Assembly (NCBI RefSeq): GCF_000002985.6
Contig: NC_003284.9
Coordinates: forward strand, 8,556,001-8,620,000
Source of the DNA: Caenorhabditis elegans
Taxonomy: Eukaryota > Nematoda > Chromadorea > Rhabditida > Rhabditidae
Length of the DNA stretch: 64,000 bases
Direction: 5' to 3'
The notes under the pieces were generated by a model. It did not search any database and was not told the origin of the DNA. It saw only the letters and a program-made list of their open reading frames with translations. Position numbers and translations under genes: made by a program. Below are positions 33,810 to 46,668 of this stretch, piece after piece; within the stretch, counting starts at the first letter, position 1, and every line of letters starts with the position of its first letter.

Positions 33810-36800
33810 AAACGCGGTCCTGAATTTTAATCTGTCCCAATTTTCTAGCTCCGGGTGTACATATACAATTTTAAAATCAATTACCTCTTTTGTTGATCTA
33901 GCCGTATAGTATATATTCAATTCAATTTTTTTTATAATTTTCAAACCTCGCTTTGAACCTCTCTTGCTCAACTCAGTCTCTTTCTCTCTCGTTATTTCCC
34001 ATGTTTGCCTTTGTGTGTCAGAGCATCTATGGTTATGTGTTTGTCTTGTTATTGGAATTGGTCACTAAAAATTGAATAATTGATCCTGAGCTTCCTCTGC
34101 CATGTGAACCCAAAACAATATTTTTTGTTCAAAACAGACGCTTCCTAATTCCGTTCAAAGTCATGTGTTGTTACCTTTCAAAAGGTGAACACATCACTAG
34201 GAATTTTTTAGTGCTTGAGAAATGTATGTCTTCATTTTCCGTTCTGTTTTTCTCATAGTCGGAGAATTTAATAAAATCAAGAATCATTAAAATATTATGG
34301 CAATTATGCTCACATTCTCTTATTGCAAAATTGTTTGCACTCATAAGAAAACCTAAAACACAATTATACAAATTTGTACATATAAACTTTAGAATTTTGT
34401 CATATTAAAGTCAATTTTAGTACTGTATTTCAAAGTGACGTTGGTACGCTGGAGGAACTGCTTAGAACAGTTCTATGATGCAATTATGATTTGAAAAACA
34501 TTGTAAACAATGGCAAAAATTGTTTTTGCCGAGCATTTTACCGATTCAGTTTTGGCTAGAATTCAAATTCAATCTCCTACGATTTTGACAAGTTTTTATT
34601 TTTTCTGAATCGGATTTGATGTTCATGTTTTTGATCATTTTCGAACTACACATAAAACCAATGACAATTTTTCCTCACGTAAGTATTTTTTTGTTTAAAG
34701 TTTGTTTAAAGTTATTTTTAGTAAGCATTCTTTATCATTTTTTTGCCATATTACCCGATTGGAGCGTATTTAAGCAAATTGCTCATTGACGTTGAGTCAA
34801 TTGTATGAGAAGATGTATTTCTTGCATTCACTTTCTAGTTCCGAACCTAAATTGGAATCATACTTTGGTGCGGCACTTTTTGATCAGTTGCCTACATATC
34901 AAAAACAGTTCTACTTTATCTTGCAAAGGAAAGTAAGCATATTGAACATTGTTATAAATGATAAATGTGAAACACTTGCTGAATGTCTGCCACAAAACTT
35001 TTTTATGAGATTCTTATTTAAAGTATACTTCCTGCTTTTATAAAAGTTTTTTGAATAACCATTCCAAACGAGAATAAGAGATCCTAACTGTTTTTGAAAT
35101 TTATATTGGTGAATATTTTTTGTCAGAGGTAAACTCTTTTTTTTTAAATTCAATTTCTATCAGTTTCAAAGACACATTAAAAACAACTCTACAATTTAAT
35201 TATACAGCATTCTTAAATCTGGTGCCCTCTTAGTGATCATTCAGCATTCCTAGAATCTAAGACTTTGTGGACCACCTAGTAAACAAGTTCGTTAATACAT
35301 TATGCGGGTTGCTTTCGCATTTACTAAAATCCGTCTTCTAATCTCTAATAAGTGTGAATCCTGACGTGGGTTTGAGGAATTGGAAATAAGGTTTAAATTT
35401 GAAATTCAAAACTTAACAGGGTTTCACTTCAGTTCATTTATGGTTTCAGTTGTATAGTTTTGTAGTTAATCCATTTCCTTCAAAATTGTGTATAAGGAAA
35501 TGTCAATCATCTTGTATTTAGTAATTGAGAAATATCCAGGACATTGTTTCTCGATTATGCTCCACTTGATTGATAACTATTATGTAAATTCTCATGATTA
35601 TTTATTCCTTATTAGTTACATAATTTCCGATTAACAACCACATATCGGTAGTATTGAAAGACATGAATTACTATAGAAATTTGTCTAGACAAACGTTTTC
35701 ATATTCAATTTTTTAGAATTTGTTGTTTGGAAAACCTTAGTCGGAAAAATCTAAAAGTGCCCGTAAGAAGATCAAATTAAATTGTTCGAACCATTGTACT
35801 GCTTCCCACTCCATCTTCCTCGGATTGTTTTTAATGACACAATTCGCATTATTCTTGTTAACTCTTTCTTCCTTCTACTCTTTGTAAACGGAAGAAAGAG
35901 AAGAGCAATTCAAAAGCTACTATTTCATGTTTTGCAATGAATCAGTGCAAATGACACGACCTACGTAATTACATGTTTCATGGGAATGAAAAAGTTAAGT
36001 CTACGTACATACTCCCCCACTTGCAGACTCTTCACGAGGGTGGTTCACGTGTAGGACAACTTAGCAATTCATTCACAATCCTTTGAGTTCTTCTTCCCTC
36101 TTCTTATCAATTTTTAATTACTTCAGCCTCCTTTTTTTGGTTCTAGGTTCTATGGACAGCGTCTAAAATAGATATATGATTTTTTTTACCAGCATAAGAC
36201 ATGACTCAAGTGTAAATCGTCTTTTTTTTTAATCAGCGAACTCGGTTATTAGTGATTATTTTTCACAATATTGTTAAAGTAAATTCAAGCAACAAGTTCT
36301 GCTTTAAAATTTCTAATCATTTTTTTTTGTATGTGGCTCCACTTTCCGACATTCTGAACTTTCCTGTCAAACTTTCTCCGAATCAAAATCAATCTGTGTT
36401 CTCAGTGAACCAAGACATGTGCATAAATGGTCGGTTTAAATTGGAATGCAATGTGATGTGCAGTTTTAATCTGCGAACCAATCTCGTTTTTCTTTTTTTT
36501 TTTCGGCAGACAGATTCTCAACGGAATAGTGAGTGGGAAAAGGGAAGATCAAAGGAACGGGCCCAATTTTTTATTGCACTCTCCCGGTCTTTTTTTTCAA
36601 CCTTGTATTCGTGATTTGGTTTGTTTTGGCTCAAGATTTACGACATGATGTCAATCGGTTTTGACTCGGTGTTCTTTTTCATCCCTCTCTCCAGCTATAC
36701 CTCTCGGTGCTCCTCTATACAACGGCGGTCCCGCCTTTTTTTCTCAACGTGGTGGGCACATAACAAGAGACAGAGGAATCGAAATCTTCAGTTTGACAAT

Positions 36801-37194
36801 TTTCATAACTAATCCTATCCATTGGCGGATTACAAGGTGGTGTGAGGGGTGGCGTGGCTGAAGACAACCGAGCACCATGAGCTCCGCCCTCTACTAGTGG
36901 TCTTCATTTCGTTTTCAATCAAGCCCAGTGTGCTTATCAATCATTTCCTTTCCTGTCCAGCTTTCAACATTCTAGAAGTTTTCACCCAGTATTTCCACCT
37001 GTCACTTTTCCCACTCCCACTTGCTCTGATATATTCAACTCATGTATATATGACCTGACCTGATATGTGCTGAGATTTTATTTTGGGATGATGTTTCGTG
37101 TTTCATTTCTCACATGATCTCCCATCATTAGTATTCCTCCTTCGTTAACCTCTCTGTTTAGCCTATCACCATAAAGTTTATTTCAGTGGTAATC
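33810..37194. other. Intergenic, 3.4 kb, no gene seen; nlp-7 upstream region at its right end
   Basis: AT-rich with isolated short frames only. The last ~700 bases (36480-37190) are pyrimidine-rich with GC-richer islands and probably include nlp-7 promoter sequence. A TTTATTTCAG acceptor ending at 37186, 8 nt before the nlp-7 ATG, suggests spliced-leader addition. Confidence 0.45.
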
Positions 37195-37850
37195 ATGTAT
37201 ATCAAGGCGGCGTTGCTCATTGTGGTTCTCTTCGGTGTTGCTAGTCAAATCACATCTGCTTTGTAAGTCTGCAACATTATATTTGAATGACATCAAAAAA
37301 TATTGTTGAATTATCGAATGCCAAACAAATAAGTTTCAAATTCCATAGTCTTGAGAGATTCTATTTCAGCGTTTCCAAAAGTTCAAGACCCCTATACTTT
37401 TATTTTTCAGGTATTTGAAGCAAGCCGACTTCGATGATCCGAGGTAAGTTAATGTTTTCTTTTTCTGCACTATATGAACACAATTTATTTCAGAATGTTT
37501 ACATCTTCGTTTGGAAAAAGATCCGCTATTGAGTCAGAGCCACAAGCATATCCAAAGAGCTACCGCGCAATTAGAATTCAACGACGAAGCATGGATGATT
37601 TGGACGACCCGAGGTACTAGTACTTGATTTTTGTTTTCTTTGCTTTTTATATAACCTGATTTGCAGATTGATGACAATGTCTTTTGGAAAACGAATGATC
37701 CTCCCTTCACTAGCCGATTTGCATAGGTACACTATGTACGACAAACGTGGATCTGATATCGATGACCCTAGGTATTTTCTATTTTCGAACAGGCTTACAT
37801 GCAGGTGTTAATCTTGCAGATTTTTCTCAGGAGCATTTGGCAGGAAATAA
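37195..37850 (+). CDS. nlp-7: NLP-7 neuropeptide precursor
   Basis: Five exons (37195-37262, 37411-37443, 37494-37613, 37667-37771, 37820-37850) encode 118 residues. A signal peptide (MYIKAALLIVVLFGVASQ) is followed by peptides bounded by KR, RR or RK. Three are related, each with DDPR then an aromatic/aliphatic stretch and an F-G amidation site: QADFDDPRMFTSSF-GKR, SMDDLDDPRLMTMSF-GKR and GSDIDDPRFFSGAF-GRK. A fourth, different peptide, MILPSLADLHRYTMYD, precedes KR without the amidating Gly. Processing would use proprotein convertase, carboxypeptidase and amidation enzymes in dense-core vesicles, and the peptides act as secreted neuromodulators. Introns 2, 3 and 4 all interrupt the Arg codon of DDPR in phase 2. 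The last acceptor could be confused with an upstream AG at 37792, but only 37820 gives the third repeat. Confidence 0.95.
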
Positions 37851-38326
37851 CAGGAACACTGGACTGAGTAACTACACCCAAAGTGACATTTTATCAACTA
37901 TATATCAGTTTGATAATCCAATATTCCGCTATTACATCATCGTCGCACACAAAGTAATAAATTCTTTCGTTGTTTCTTTGAGAATATATTATACATACGA
38001 ATTAAAGTATCCACCCACAATATAAAAATAATTAAAATAATTTTTCAAATTGAAAATCACGTCATAATGTTAATCTCCTGTGGAATTTCACTATTTTACA
38101 AATATCAAGATTAACTTTCTCTGACAAAACATAAATTTTTTTATATCTTTATGTCAGTGAAAATGTCAAGGTGGCAGAGATAAATAGAGATGATAAATGC
38201 TAAAAAATGATGTTGCTATAGATCATTGTTTTTAATTCTCAAAATATTAAACTAAAACTCACGTGTGGAAACATACTTGTAACATAAAATAGTTATGTGC
38301 TGAAACTAAAACAAATTTCTCTTTTT
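37851..38326 (+). other. nlp-7 3' UTR and flank
   Basis: Non-coding, AT-rich. ATTAAA near 38003 and AATATAAAAA near 38020 are possible weak polyadenylation signals; no clean AATAAA is seen. Confidence 0.35.
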
Positions 38327-38538
38327 GGTAATTGTGTATTACATGCCCTCATTTTAATGGTAATTTTTTTAAGTTATGGAAAATAAAAACGTGAACCACA
38401 CTTTTGTATTTTTAGGCTTAGGATATAACATTTTCTAAGCCTAAAGAGGAAAAATGCATATCACGTTTTATTTAATTGGAGGAGTTAGGGAAAATATAAT
38501 TTAATTTGAAAATGAGGGCATGTAATACACAAGTACCC
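38327..38538. mobile_element. Short fold-back element (TGTGTATTACATGCCCTC ends)
   Basis: TTGTGTATTACATGCCCTCATTTT at the left recurs as an inverted copy at the right (AAAATGAGGGCATGTAATACACAAG). A nested pair TTTTTAGGCTTAG / CTAAGCCTAAA lies inside. Arms are about 30 bp; the spacer is non-coding. Confidence 0.7.
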
Positions 38539-39748
38539 TCTTTTTTTTAAATTTCAATACAATGCAAATAACTTTATAGTTCAAAGAAAATATACATATA
38601 CAAAGTAAAATATAAACGGGAGCAACTATATTCGTATTCTGCCAAAATGTATAGTGCAAGAACTAAAAACACATGGTGTAGAATTGAAATTACGGAATAT
38701 AGAAAATTTTTTGAAGAGGTAAAAGGCAAAAGTACAGGTTGCCCAGAAAACCTCCTGCGGACAAGCAATTTATCAGAGTTACCAGTGGTGTTTATATCTA
38801 TTCTGGTCTGAGTGTAGTTCATGCCGGGACTAGCGGTATGACAGATTTACTTTTCGTGGATCAAAATCCACTACCCACTTTACAATCCGACTGGGTGTGC
38901 CTTTGGGGTGAGGTGGGACTTAAAATTGACCAAAAAAGACCTATGCGTCAATGTGGTCACCACTACACTCAGCCACGCGCGCCCTAACTAGTTCAGAACT
39001 TACTACTAGGCTAGTCGAAAAATTCTTCAAATATTGGGCCTCTGTAGTTTATGTCCACCTTCAGACCCATAGCCCAACCTCTAACCAGTTGTGCCATCGT
39101 TGATAATATTTTAAAATGAAATTTAATTTTGAAAACACAAAACACAACGAACTAGTTATCGATGTATCCATCGCCGAACCTAATAGCTTCGCCTCTGTGA
39201 ACCATGGTTCCACTGCCTATTATAAACTGAGATTTTCGTGATGCGTGTATCGTGTTCCGTCCTTCCGCGGTGAGTCCATTGTGCTCGCAACTGTGACGTT
39301 GAAACACACCTGAAAAATGGTTTGACTCTTGTTTTTATAGCTTTCGATGTTGGGACTTAACATGAAAAATGTATAAACTGTACAATCACAATTAAACATT
39401 GTTCAGTCCAAATTTTTACTACTTCCTGCTTTGAATTTTCAGAATGTTCAAGTTGGCATACGATATTTTCACTTTTTTACTGGGAAACTGCTAAATCCAC
39501 GTTTTTGCCCTTTATGTACAATGATCTCGATGGTTATACTGATGTCTTGAACTAATCCTATTGAAAAAGTAATTTGTGAGTTATGTTCTAAAAGCTGATC
39601 CGTTTTTTTCAAATTCTATCATGATTAGTCACATATCACAAGATAAAACACGGAAATAGTATACTATGATGTGAATCGTGTTTTTTTACAATGATTACAA
39701 TGATTTTTTTTTAAGAAATGCACAAAATTCATTCATTTCCGAGTAATC
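38539..39748. other. Intergenic, with possible tRNA-derived repeats around 38880-39105
   Basis: The minus strand of 38880-39105 contains GATGGCACAACTGGTTAGAG and GTGGCTGAGTGTAGTGG, both resembling box A or D-arm segments. The minus strand also has TTTTAAGTCCCACC, resembling a box B. No cloverleaf can be drawn, so this is at most a SINE-type relic. No protein-coding structure is seen. Confidence 0.3.
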
Positions 39749-41777
39749 TTAATAATCTTCTTCAAGACTTGCAATGACTTGATCTGCGTCTTTGGGCTTT
39801 TCCGAAGGAACTTTTAAAGAAGACACTGTCGTGGTAGACGGGTCCTTTTCTTTTTTGGCTGCACCGGTGCTCACTTTACCCTCTAGCTTGACTTCACTGA
39901 TGACATTACTGGAAGGCTTCAAGTCGATTGAACTATTGGGGATAAATGATTTCTGTTGATTCACAATAACGGTCGTTGTCCGTGACTTAGGGCTGGCTGT
40001 AGTTGCAACTGGTGTGGTAACTGGACTAACGAGTTTCTGTTTCTCGTTGACTTTAATTTCAGAACTATTTCCGGAGGCAAGTGTTGGCGGATGTGTACTG
40101 TTCTGTGGTTTCCCCTTGTCTGGGATTGCACTTTTCCGGACATGATGGCTTCCTGGAAAATAATTTTGATTTTTTTCTTGAGAATTGAATAACATACATG
40201 ATTTCTAGAAAACAAAATCAAAGTACTTTTCAAAACTGAAGTGTTCTTTAAAATTGCAATATTGCCGCCTACTAGGGCTTTTTTTAGGGCGCGCTGCCAT
40301 TTAGGGTGGTCTGTGGTAGTTCGAGCTAAGATTCAAAAGGCTCGGTCACAAGTCGAAACGCGACATTGGTCGCACGTTTCCTGCTCTAAATAAACAATAT
40401 TGAGTCGGTAAAAACTTTAAAGGTATTTGGATCAAATAGCTGCAGATAAGTTTGCAAATTACATAAATCCACCTCAAACCTTATCACTGGCAAGTTAGTG
40501 TCCCTATTGGATTTGCCTAATTAAAAAAGTGTTATTAAACTTTTTTTCACATATTTTGTTTGACAAACGCAAAACTTACATACTCATGATAATTTTAATT
40601 CTTCAAATTTATTTTCTTCTAGTTTAACATATTATCCAAATATTTTTACAAAAAGTATTTTTTAACCTATCTTTCCCGTTTTTCAAATTATAATTCCCGT
40701 TTTTCAATACGACCAACAACACTATAATAAAGTAAAAGATTGGGTTTTGCTAACCGGGTGAGTCAAACTATTGTCTTATGAAAATTACGGGTATATTTTT
40801 ACAAAATTAGAACACCTAGCATTGTATTATCAAACATACAAGCATTGTATTATCTGAAATACAGTCTATTCTGAACGAGTGAACATGTCGCATTAAGTTA
40901 AATTATCTCCTCGAAACTTTCATTTCGTTTATGCTTACTTTTAAACTCCCGAGGGGTACTTTTCAGCATTGATTCCAACTCGGAAATTTTCTCATCAAAC
41001 TCATGCTCTTGTACCAAAAACGCCAACGTTTGCATTTTCTCGTTAAGCTTCACCGTGTCATCTACAGTCAATGTTTTATCTTCGGAAGCAGACTTCAAAT
41101 GTTTCAAAAATTCTAAAGCTTCTCTCTTCGTTGATGGATTGTTCAGTGGTTGGTAAAATTTCTTATAATATGCTTGAACCGCAAGTACTTTACTCCAGAT
41201 TTGTTGTTGAAGCACTTGTTGAATTGGCTCACGAAGCATTGATTTAATCATTTGAAGAACTTTAGGAAATGATGGATTGTTGAGAAGAAGCATGTACTCA
41301 TCGTCTTTCATGATGATTCGCACAAGATCCTTGATCAGTGATTTTTCAACTCCAGCTAGAGTCGAGTATTTTAGTTGACCAGTTTTATTGATAATTTGGT
41401 CTTCAAAATATTCTTGGACAAGAGCCAAATCCTCATCATCCAATGGAGATTTAACAACATGAGCTTGCGATTTGAGTAGTGGCTGGTATACTGAACATCC
41501 ATATACGTATAACTTTGCTATCTAAAAAGAAAGAAAACTGACCTTCATTGTTACTGGACGCTAAAATATCACTGTGATCGTTTAAATAATCCTCTTGTCC
41601 AGTCAGTGATGCCAAATCGGAAATCTCACCTCCAAAATCTCCGCTTCCCGAATAACTATCAAAAGCTCCTGAACTTCTTGAGAAGACGACACCAGCATTG
41701 GCGAAACCAAAACAGAGAAATAACAAGGTGGGCAATGTTAGGTGCATTGTCGAGATGTGTGTTGAAGCTCTTTGCAT
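39749..41777 (-). CDS. Secreted protein of unknown function, helical core and Thr/Lys-rich tail
   Basis: Three minus-strand exons (41777-41543, 41490-40939, 40152-39749) join in phase into 396 residues. An acceptor one nucleotide before the first ATG suggests trans-splicing. An internal ATG at 41747 gives a tighter signal peptide, MHLTLPTLLFLCFGFANAG. A Gly/Ser-rich acidic linker (SSGAFDSYSGSGDFGGE) follows. Exon 2 encodes a long amphipathic helical domain without cysteines (motifs LVQEYFEDQI, LLLNNPSFPKVLQMIKSM). Exon 3 encodes a Ser/Thr/Pro/Lys-rich, probably disordered tail ending EEDY. Exon 2 could alternatively read through to a stop at 40898, giving a shorter protein without the tail. 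The strong GTAAGC donor at 40938 favours splicing. It is convergent with nlp-7. I do not recognise the family. Confidence 0.7.
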
Positions 41778-44700
41778 CCTGTTTTAAGGAACACATCCTA
41801 ATCGAATCATGTGGTTCCCCGTCCTCACAGTGACGTCGAGATGTGAAAATGGTTTTTGAAACTGCATGTGAGAATTTGGTATTCAGTATACAAATCTACA
41901 GTATTAGTAGGATGTTGAATGTGCTTTTGAGACTTTTAGTCAAAGCTTGTTCCCATGTAAGACAATCTAAGATAGTACAGTAATAGCTAGAAGTATAATC
42001 GTTATCATTTTCCTAGGATCACTTCTTTTCACATTTGAACATCTTCATTCCAAAGTTTTTAAATGTATCTGTCACAAAATCAGCATACTTAATGAAAAAT
42101 TTTGAGAAATTTCAAAAAAAATTTAGTTGAAAATTTGAGGAATTTGTGGCATTTGCTGATATCGATTATGTTTAGAGAAAATTAATCAAATAATTTATAA
42201 AAGGAGTATTGTTTTTAAAGAAAAAAGTGTAGGTGCTAACGAACTCAATTAAAAAACTGGAAAATTCAAAAGCCCTTTTGTTTCTGGTAATTTATTTGAA
42301 TAAGCCGCTGAAGTGTTTTCCTGAAAAGATTTCCAAATCTTCTGTTTGAAAAATATAAAAATATTTTCAAAGCTATAAAATATGAAGAAAAATATTTTAA
42401 AAAGCGCCGTACAAGTAAAACACATGAAACTATAACTGAATTAATGTGTAAAACCATTTGCGCGCAAAATTCGAAATCATTAATAAATTAAAAAAAACAG
42501 AATTCTCAAAAAGCGGACTAGTTTTTTATTTGAACCATTTCAAAACATGTTTTGACTTGACTTGTTTCAGATGTTTCAGAATTTCAGGTATGTGAATAAT
42601 TGAACTCCAATGCTCAAACCGAATAATTGTTCAGGTTCCTAATTTAATTTTATGAATTTTCTTTGCGTACGCATTTCACCCTATTTTCCTTTGTTTAATT
42701 CTGCCACCCAGTAACAGGCACTTTTTTTTCTAAACTACATTATAAGTTAGTTTATAACACAAACTAGGATAAAAGGATTGGATGGAAAGAGACCAAGATC
42801 AAACAATCAAGTGAGTGCCAAGCAATTGTCACGAAATGCTATTTTCGTTTTTTTTTTCCTGAATATTGTTTCTTATGATGTATTCATGATTTTTGCCTCA
42901 ATATTTGTACGTCTGAAAAGTGTAAGATTAAACTTGAATCTTGTAGAGTTCAAGACAACATAACTGACTTCTAAATTGAACTTTTGGATTTTTGTGTAAA
43001 GCGAAAACAAAATAAGTGTTCATTTCAAACATCAGCTCTTATAATCTTTATATTAAAATTAGGAATTCAAATTGTTTTGTTTTTTTCATAAGTAGTTTTA
43101 TGTTGTTGTTGTTGAACGCAGCGCTAGCGCCATTCTTAGACGCTCGCCGCTTGTGCTCCACAACCGAAGTTCTAAGGGTTTGTAGGCCAGCTTATCCATT
43201 TACAATTTTTACAAATGGATTTTTATGTAAAGTAGTCTGATGTTGCCAATCTGTAAGCATTCGCCTCAAAAACAACAGGTGATTTTAAAATTTGAATTCA
43301 AATGCGAATTATTTCTTGTCTGATCATTCATGTTTGTTTTCACGACAAAATACATATTTTCTAATTTTCTGCGCTGCGATTTTGGAGAATTTTGATACAT
43401 TCTTGTTTTTTTCCTAAAATCCAATGAAAAAGCATTCGCCCTCATTTCATTTAATGTACTTCGTATTAGTTGAAATTTGAGACAAATTCGTTTTTACCGC
43501 TTTCGGTATTGGAGCTAATTCGCACCCTGATTTGAATGTTCACGGCAGCACAGAAACTAGATGGATTGGTTCATGATACTCAGTCTAGAAACCTATATTG
43601 GCTACTATCTCGAAAACCATCACAAAATCGATTTTGCGATGCATATAAGAAATGACCGCAATGAAATTATATATCTTTATTTGTGATGAATTTTCGATTT
43701 TGTACTTCCTGGCCAAGTTATGCACGTTTGTTCGGTGGAGCGCGTTTGCACCTATTTAACAACTGAACCACCGTGTGTTGTCGCTACCTTCTCAAGAGTG
43801 CAGCGTAAATATTCAACTGGTTTCCCATTTAAGGATAATCTGCATTTCCAAATCGATTTTGTCTCTTGAAATGCCTCTCTCCCTGCACACAAACTTCTCA
43901 TATCTGACAAGAGATTAGTTTTCGTCACCAAATCCCTCTATGGCAAAGCGCCAAGGTGGGCTGATGCTGTTTCGCACGCTGATAGAAGGCCTCGCTCACC
44001 GTGACGAGGAGACGAGAGAGAGCGTCTACGTTATACTTTTTGCATTTACATTACTCTCGTCTCAACGCACACTTCAATATACTAATGAGGTTGCGAGCCA
44101 CCGACAAGCTCACACGTTTCCGCTTGCAATGAAAAGCGCGACCCCTGGTGAGCCTTCTTGCATTTTTGGCTAATTAAAGCCGCTATGAAATGTGAGTTTT
44201 ATCTTAAGACATCATGTCTTCCAGTTTTGTTCTTGGCAGCAGCGTTTTGAGATTGATTCAAAAATTCTAAACTAGATATTAACTTTTTTCCTGACATTTT
44301 GTGAATTTCTTTCCATTCCAAAAACACTTATTGAAAGGCTTCTCATTGATTTTATTTTCCTTTCAAATGTTGTCGTTTCACATATACGCTATTCTTTTGT
44401 TTATTTGTAATATAATTTTCTCCTTATTACAATATATCCTTTTTCGTCGGGCAATTTCACAAAAGAAATTCTCATCTTTCTAAAAATAAATCAACGACGT
44501 ATTTTTGAGCAGAACTGCGTGGGTTGATGGTAAATATCTGATAAGCTGAGATTAGTTGTGATTCATATCAATAGCCCCACAGTGATGAAATTTAAAGCTT
44601 TTACACGTTTTTAAGAAGTACACTTCATATGCTCCTAACAATGTTTTCCGATATTTCCACTAGCTTTATCAGGGTTCACATGTCTTTATTGAATGTGAAA

Positions 44701-45568
44701 CCACTTTTTAAAACCGGTGAAAAAAATTGAAAAACTAACATATTTTATACCAATAAATAGAAAATATTAGGAATAGTGAATTAATTCTCAACCTCGATCT
44801 TTTTAAAGAACGCCTTTCGAGAAACAATTAGGAAGAGACAGGTTTCAAATCATGCTTGTGATTGAATGACGGCCCCACATACACGTTTAAATGTTGTTCT
44901 CATTTGCAAAATGTGGAATCATCCTAATTGAATCGAATTAGTTTGGATTGTGATGAACTCTGACGAACATTGTTGAAACAACTTGAAAAAATATTATATT
45001 GATCTAGTAAAGAAATATATTGTTTTTGTTGCTTACAAATCTCTTTCTTGCTCAATAATTCATGTTTTCAAACGTAAAAGTTTCCCAGTTTCCCAGCATT
45101 TGCAACCAGTCTCAGTCAGTCACTAAGAATATCCTATTACACTGCTAATGGATTTCTAACCTTTTTCATCCTTTTATGTTCATTTAACCTTTCAAGATTG
45201 TGCATTTCAAATGTGTATAATAATTCAAAATATGCATTTTTTTCATAATTGTTATCAACCATTTTTAATTTTTCAGCAGAAGATGTTCAGTTGTTATGAT
45301 GAAGCAATATCCGTATTTTGTATACCGCAGTTTTCCTATTTATCATAATTTTTCAGCAATAAACAGCCCATGAGTATTTTATCATTTGAAAACGTTTTGA
45401 TTGAAATCAAAAAATATAAGCTCTTAGGGTAGGGTGCAATGCTAAACTGTCAAGTATAAATTTCCAATCTTTGTAACGTCTCTTTTGCGTCTTTTGTCTC
45501 ATTGATTTTAATGATTTAATCTAAACTAATTCAGGATAATAGTTTCAGTTGCCGCGATCTTGATAACC
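41778..45568. other. Intergenic, 3.8 kb, no gene seen
   Basis: No exon chain found on either strand. The 43880-44170 section is GC-richer with GAGAGAGCG-type motifs and open by chance; it resembles promoter sequence rather than a gene. The right end leads into a TTTCAG acceptor (ending 45548) before the next gene. Confidence 0.45.
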
Positions 45569-46272
45569 ATGGCAGGTAAAACTACAACTCAACGTTTTTG
45601 TGTGTTTAATAACTAATTTTTAGAGTCATCTCTTGCCATTCGCCTCTCTGATGATTGTGAAAGCCAGAGCAATGAAATCCCAGTTGGTAAGTGGTGACAT
45701 TTTTTTTTAGTTCTTGAGCTTCAAAATAAAATTATCCGTATATATTCTCTTATCAGAACCTACAAACGATTCGGGACCAAATGCAGACGTTGGAATCGAG
45801 GAGAATGGACATGATCTTCTTGATGTGATTCCAGTAGAGGACAACGAGGGAGAAATCGAAGAGCATGTAGAAGATCCGGTAATCAATAATAGAGATATTG
45901 AAGAACCGGTTCAAAATGGCGACGTGCCTGTGGACAAGACTGATATCTCGCATGAACCAGCAAATCAAGCTGTGGCTGATGCGTCTCAGGGAGCATCTTC
46001 CGAGAGCAAAGTTACCTGCGGGCCAAAAACTCCAGAAGGCTCTCCGAAGTACTATTACAATCATGTTGATCCAGACGATTTCTTCAAAGAGCCACAAATG
46101 CAAGAGGGTCCAAGTTCATCCAAGAGTTCGACTGGAAAAAGAAAAGCGGCTGATGACAGTAAGAAATCCTGTAATTGATAATTGAATAATATATTTTTCT
46201 TTAGTCCCGGAAGATCCCTCGGCAAAAAAAGTGAGACTTGAACCGATCGAAGAAGAAGAAATTGATGAGTGA
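45569..46272 (+). CDS. Small acidic, probably nuclear protein of unknown function
   Basis: Four exons (45569-45575, 45624-45686, 45757-46158, 46205-46272) join in phase into 179 residues. The first coding exon supplies only seven nucleotides (ATGGCAG). A TTTCAG acceptor lies 20 nt upstream, so the mRNA is probably trans-spliced. The protein is Glu/Asp-rich and lacks hydrophobic segments and cysteine patterns, so it is likely disordered. Near the C-terminus, GKRKA and SAKKVRLEP look like nuclear localisation signals; the second resembles the c-Myc type (PAAKRVKLD). A proline-directed site, KTPEGSPKYYY, precedes them. No family is recognised. It is convergent with the 47853-49070 gene across a G-rich satellite. 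Confidence 0.75.
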
Positions 46273-46387
46273 AACTTCCACGATTATAGTGACAACCTTC
46301 AAAATATACTTTGATTTCATATTTGACTCGTTATTCTCTGATTTCATTACTAATAAATTACTATTCAAAACAGACTCAGTCTATAGC

Positions 46388-46471
46388 GCAAAAAATGAGC
46401 AAAAAATGTGCAAAAAATGTGCAAAGAATGTGCAAAAAATGTGCGAAAATGTGCAAAAAATGTGCAAAGAA
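46388..46471 (+). repeat. 11-bp tandem repeat (GCAAAAAATGT)
   Basis: About seven units of GCAAAAAATGT with small variants (GAGC, GCAAAGAATGT, GCGAAAATGT). It lies in the 3' flank of the acidic-protein gene, 250 bp before the G-rich satellite. Confidence 0.85.
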
Positions 46472-46668
46472 ACTAGTCGATTTTCCAAATTTGAAAAATT
46501 AATTTCTGGATCCAAAAAAACTTTTTCGAATATCCCCGTAGCCATTTTGTTCCCCTTAGGATTTTTTTAATTATTTTTGAAAAAAAATCCTCGTTACGAT
46601 TTTTTTCAGAAAAAATGCTCGTTACCCTCCTTACGTTTTTGTTATTTTTCCCCATTTTTCTCCATTTT

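Noticed and set aside
34786-35043. 85-codon frame with an internal GTAAGC donor
   Set aside because: No upstream ATG-containing exon and no downstream acceptor in phase with protein-like sequence.
36252-36614. 120-codon frame upstream of nlp-7
   Set aside because: Low-complexity T-rich sequence; no signal peptide, splice sites or domains.
43940-44173. 77-codon frame in the 3.8-kb gap
   Set aside because: GC-rich GAGAGA promoter-like sequence; single open frame without splicing or motif.
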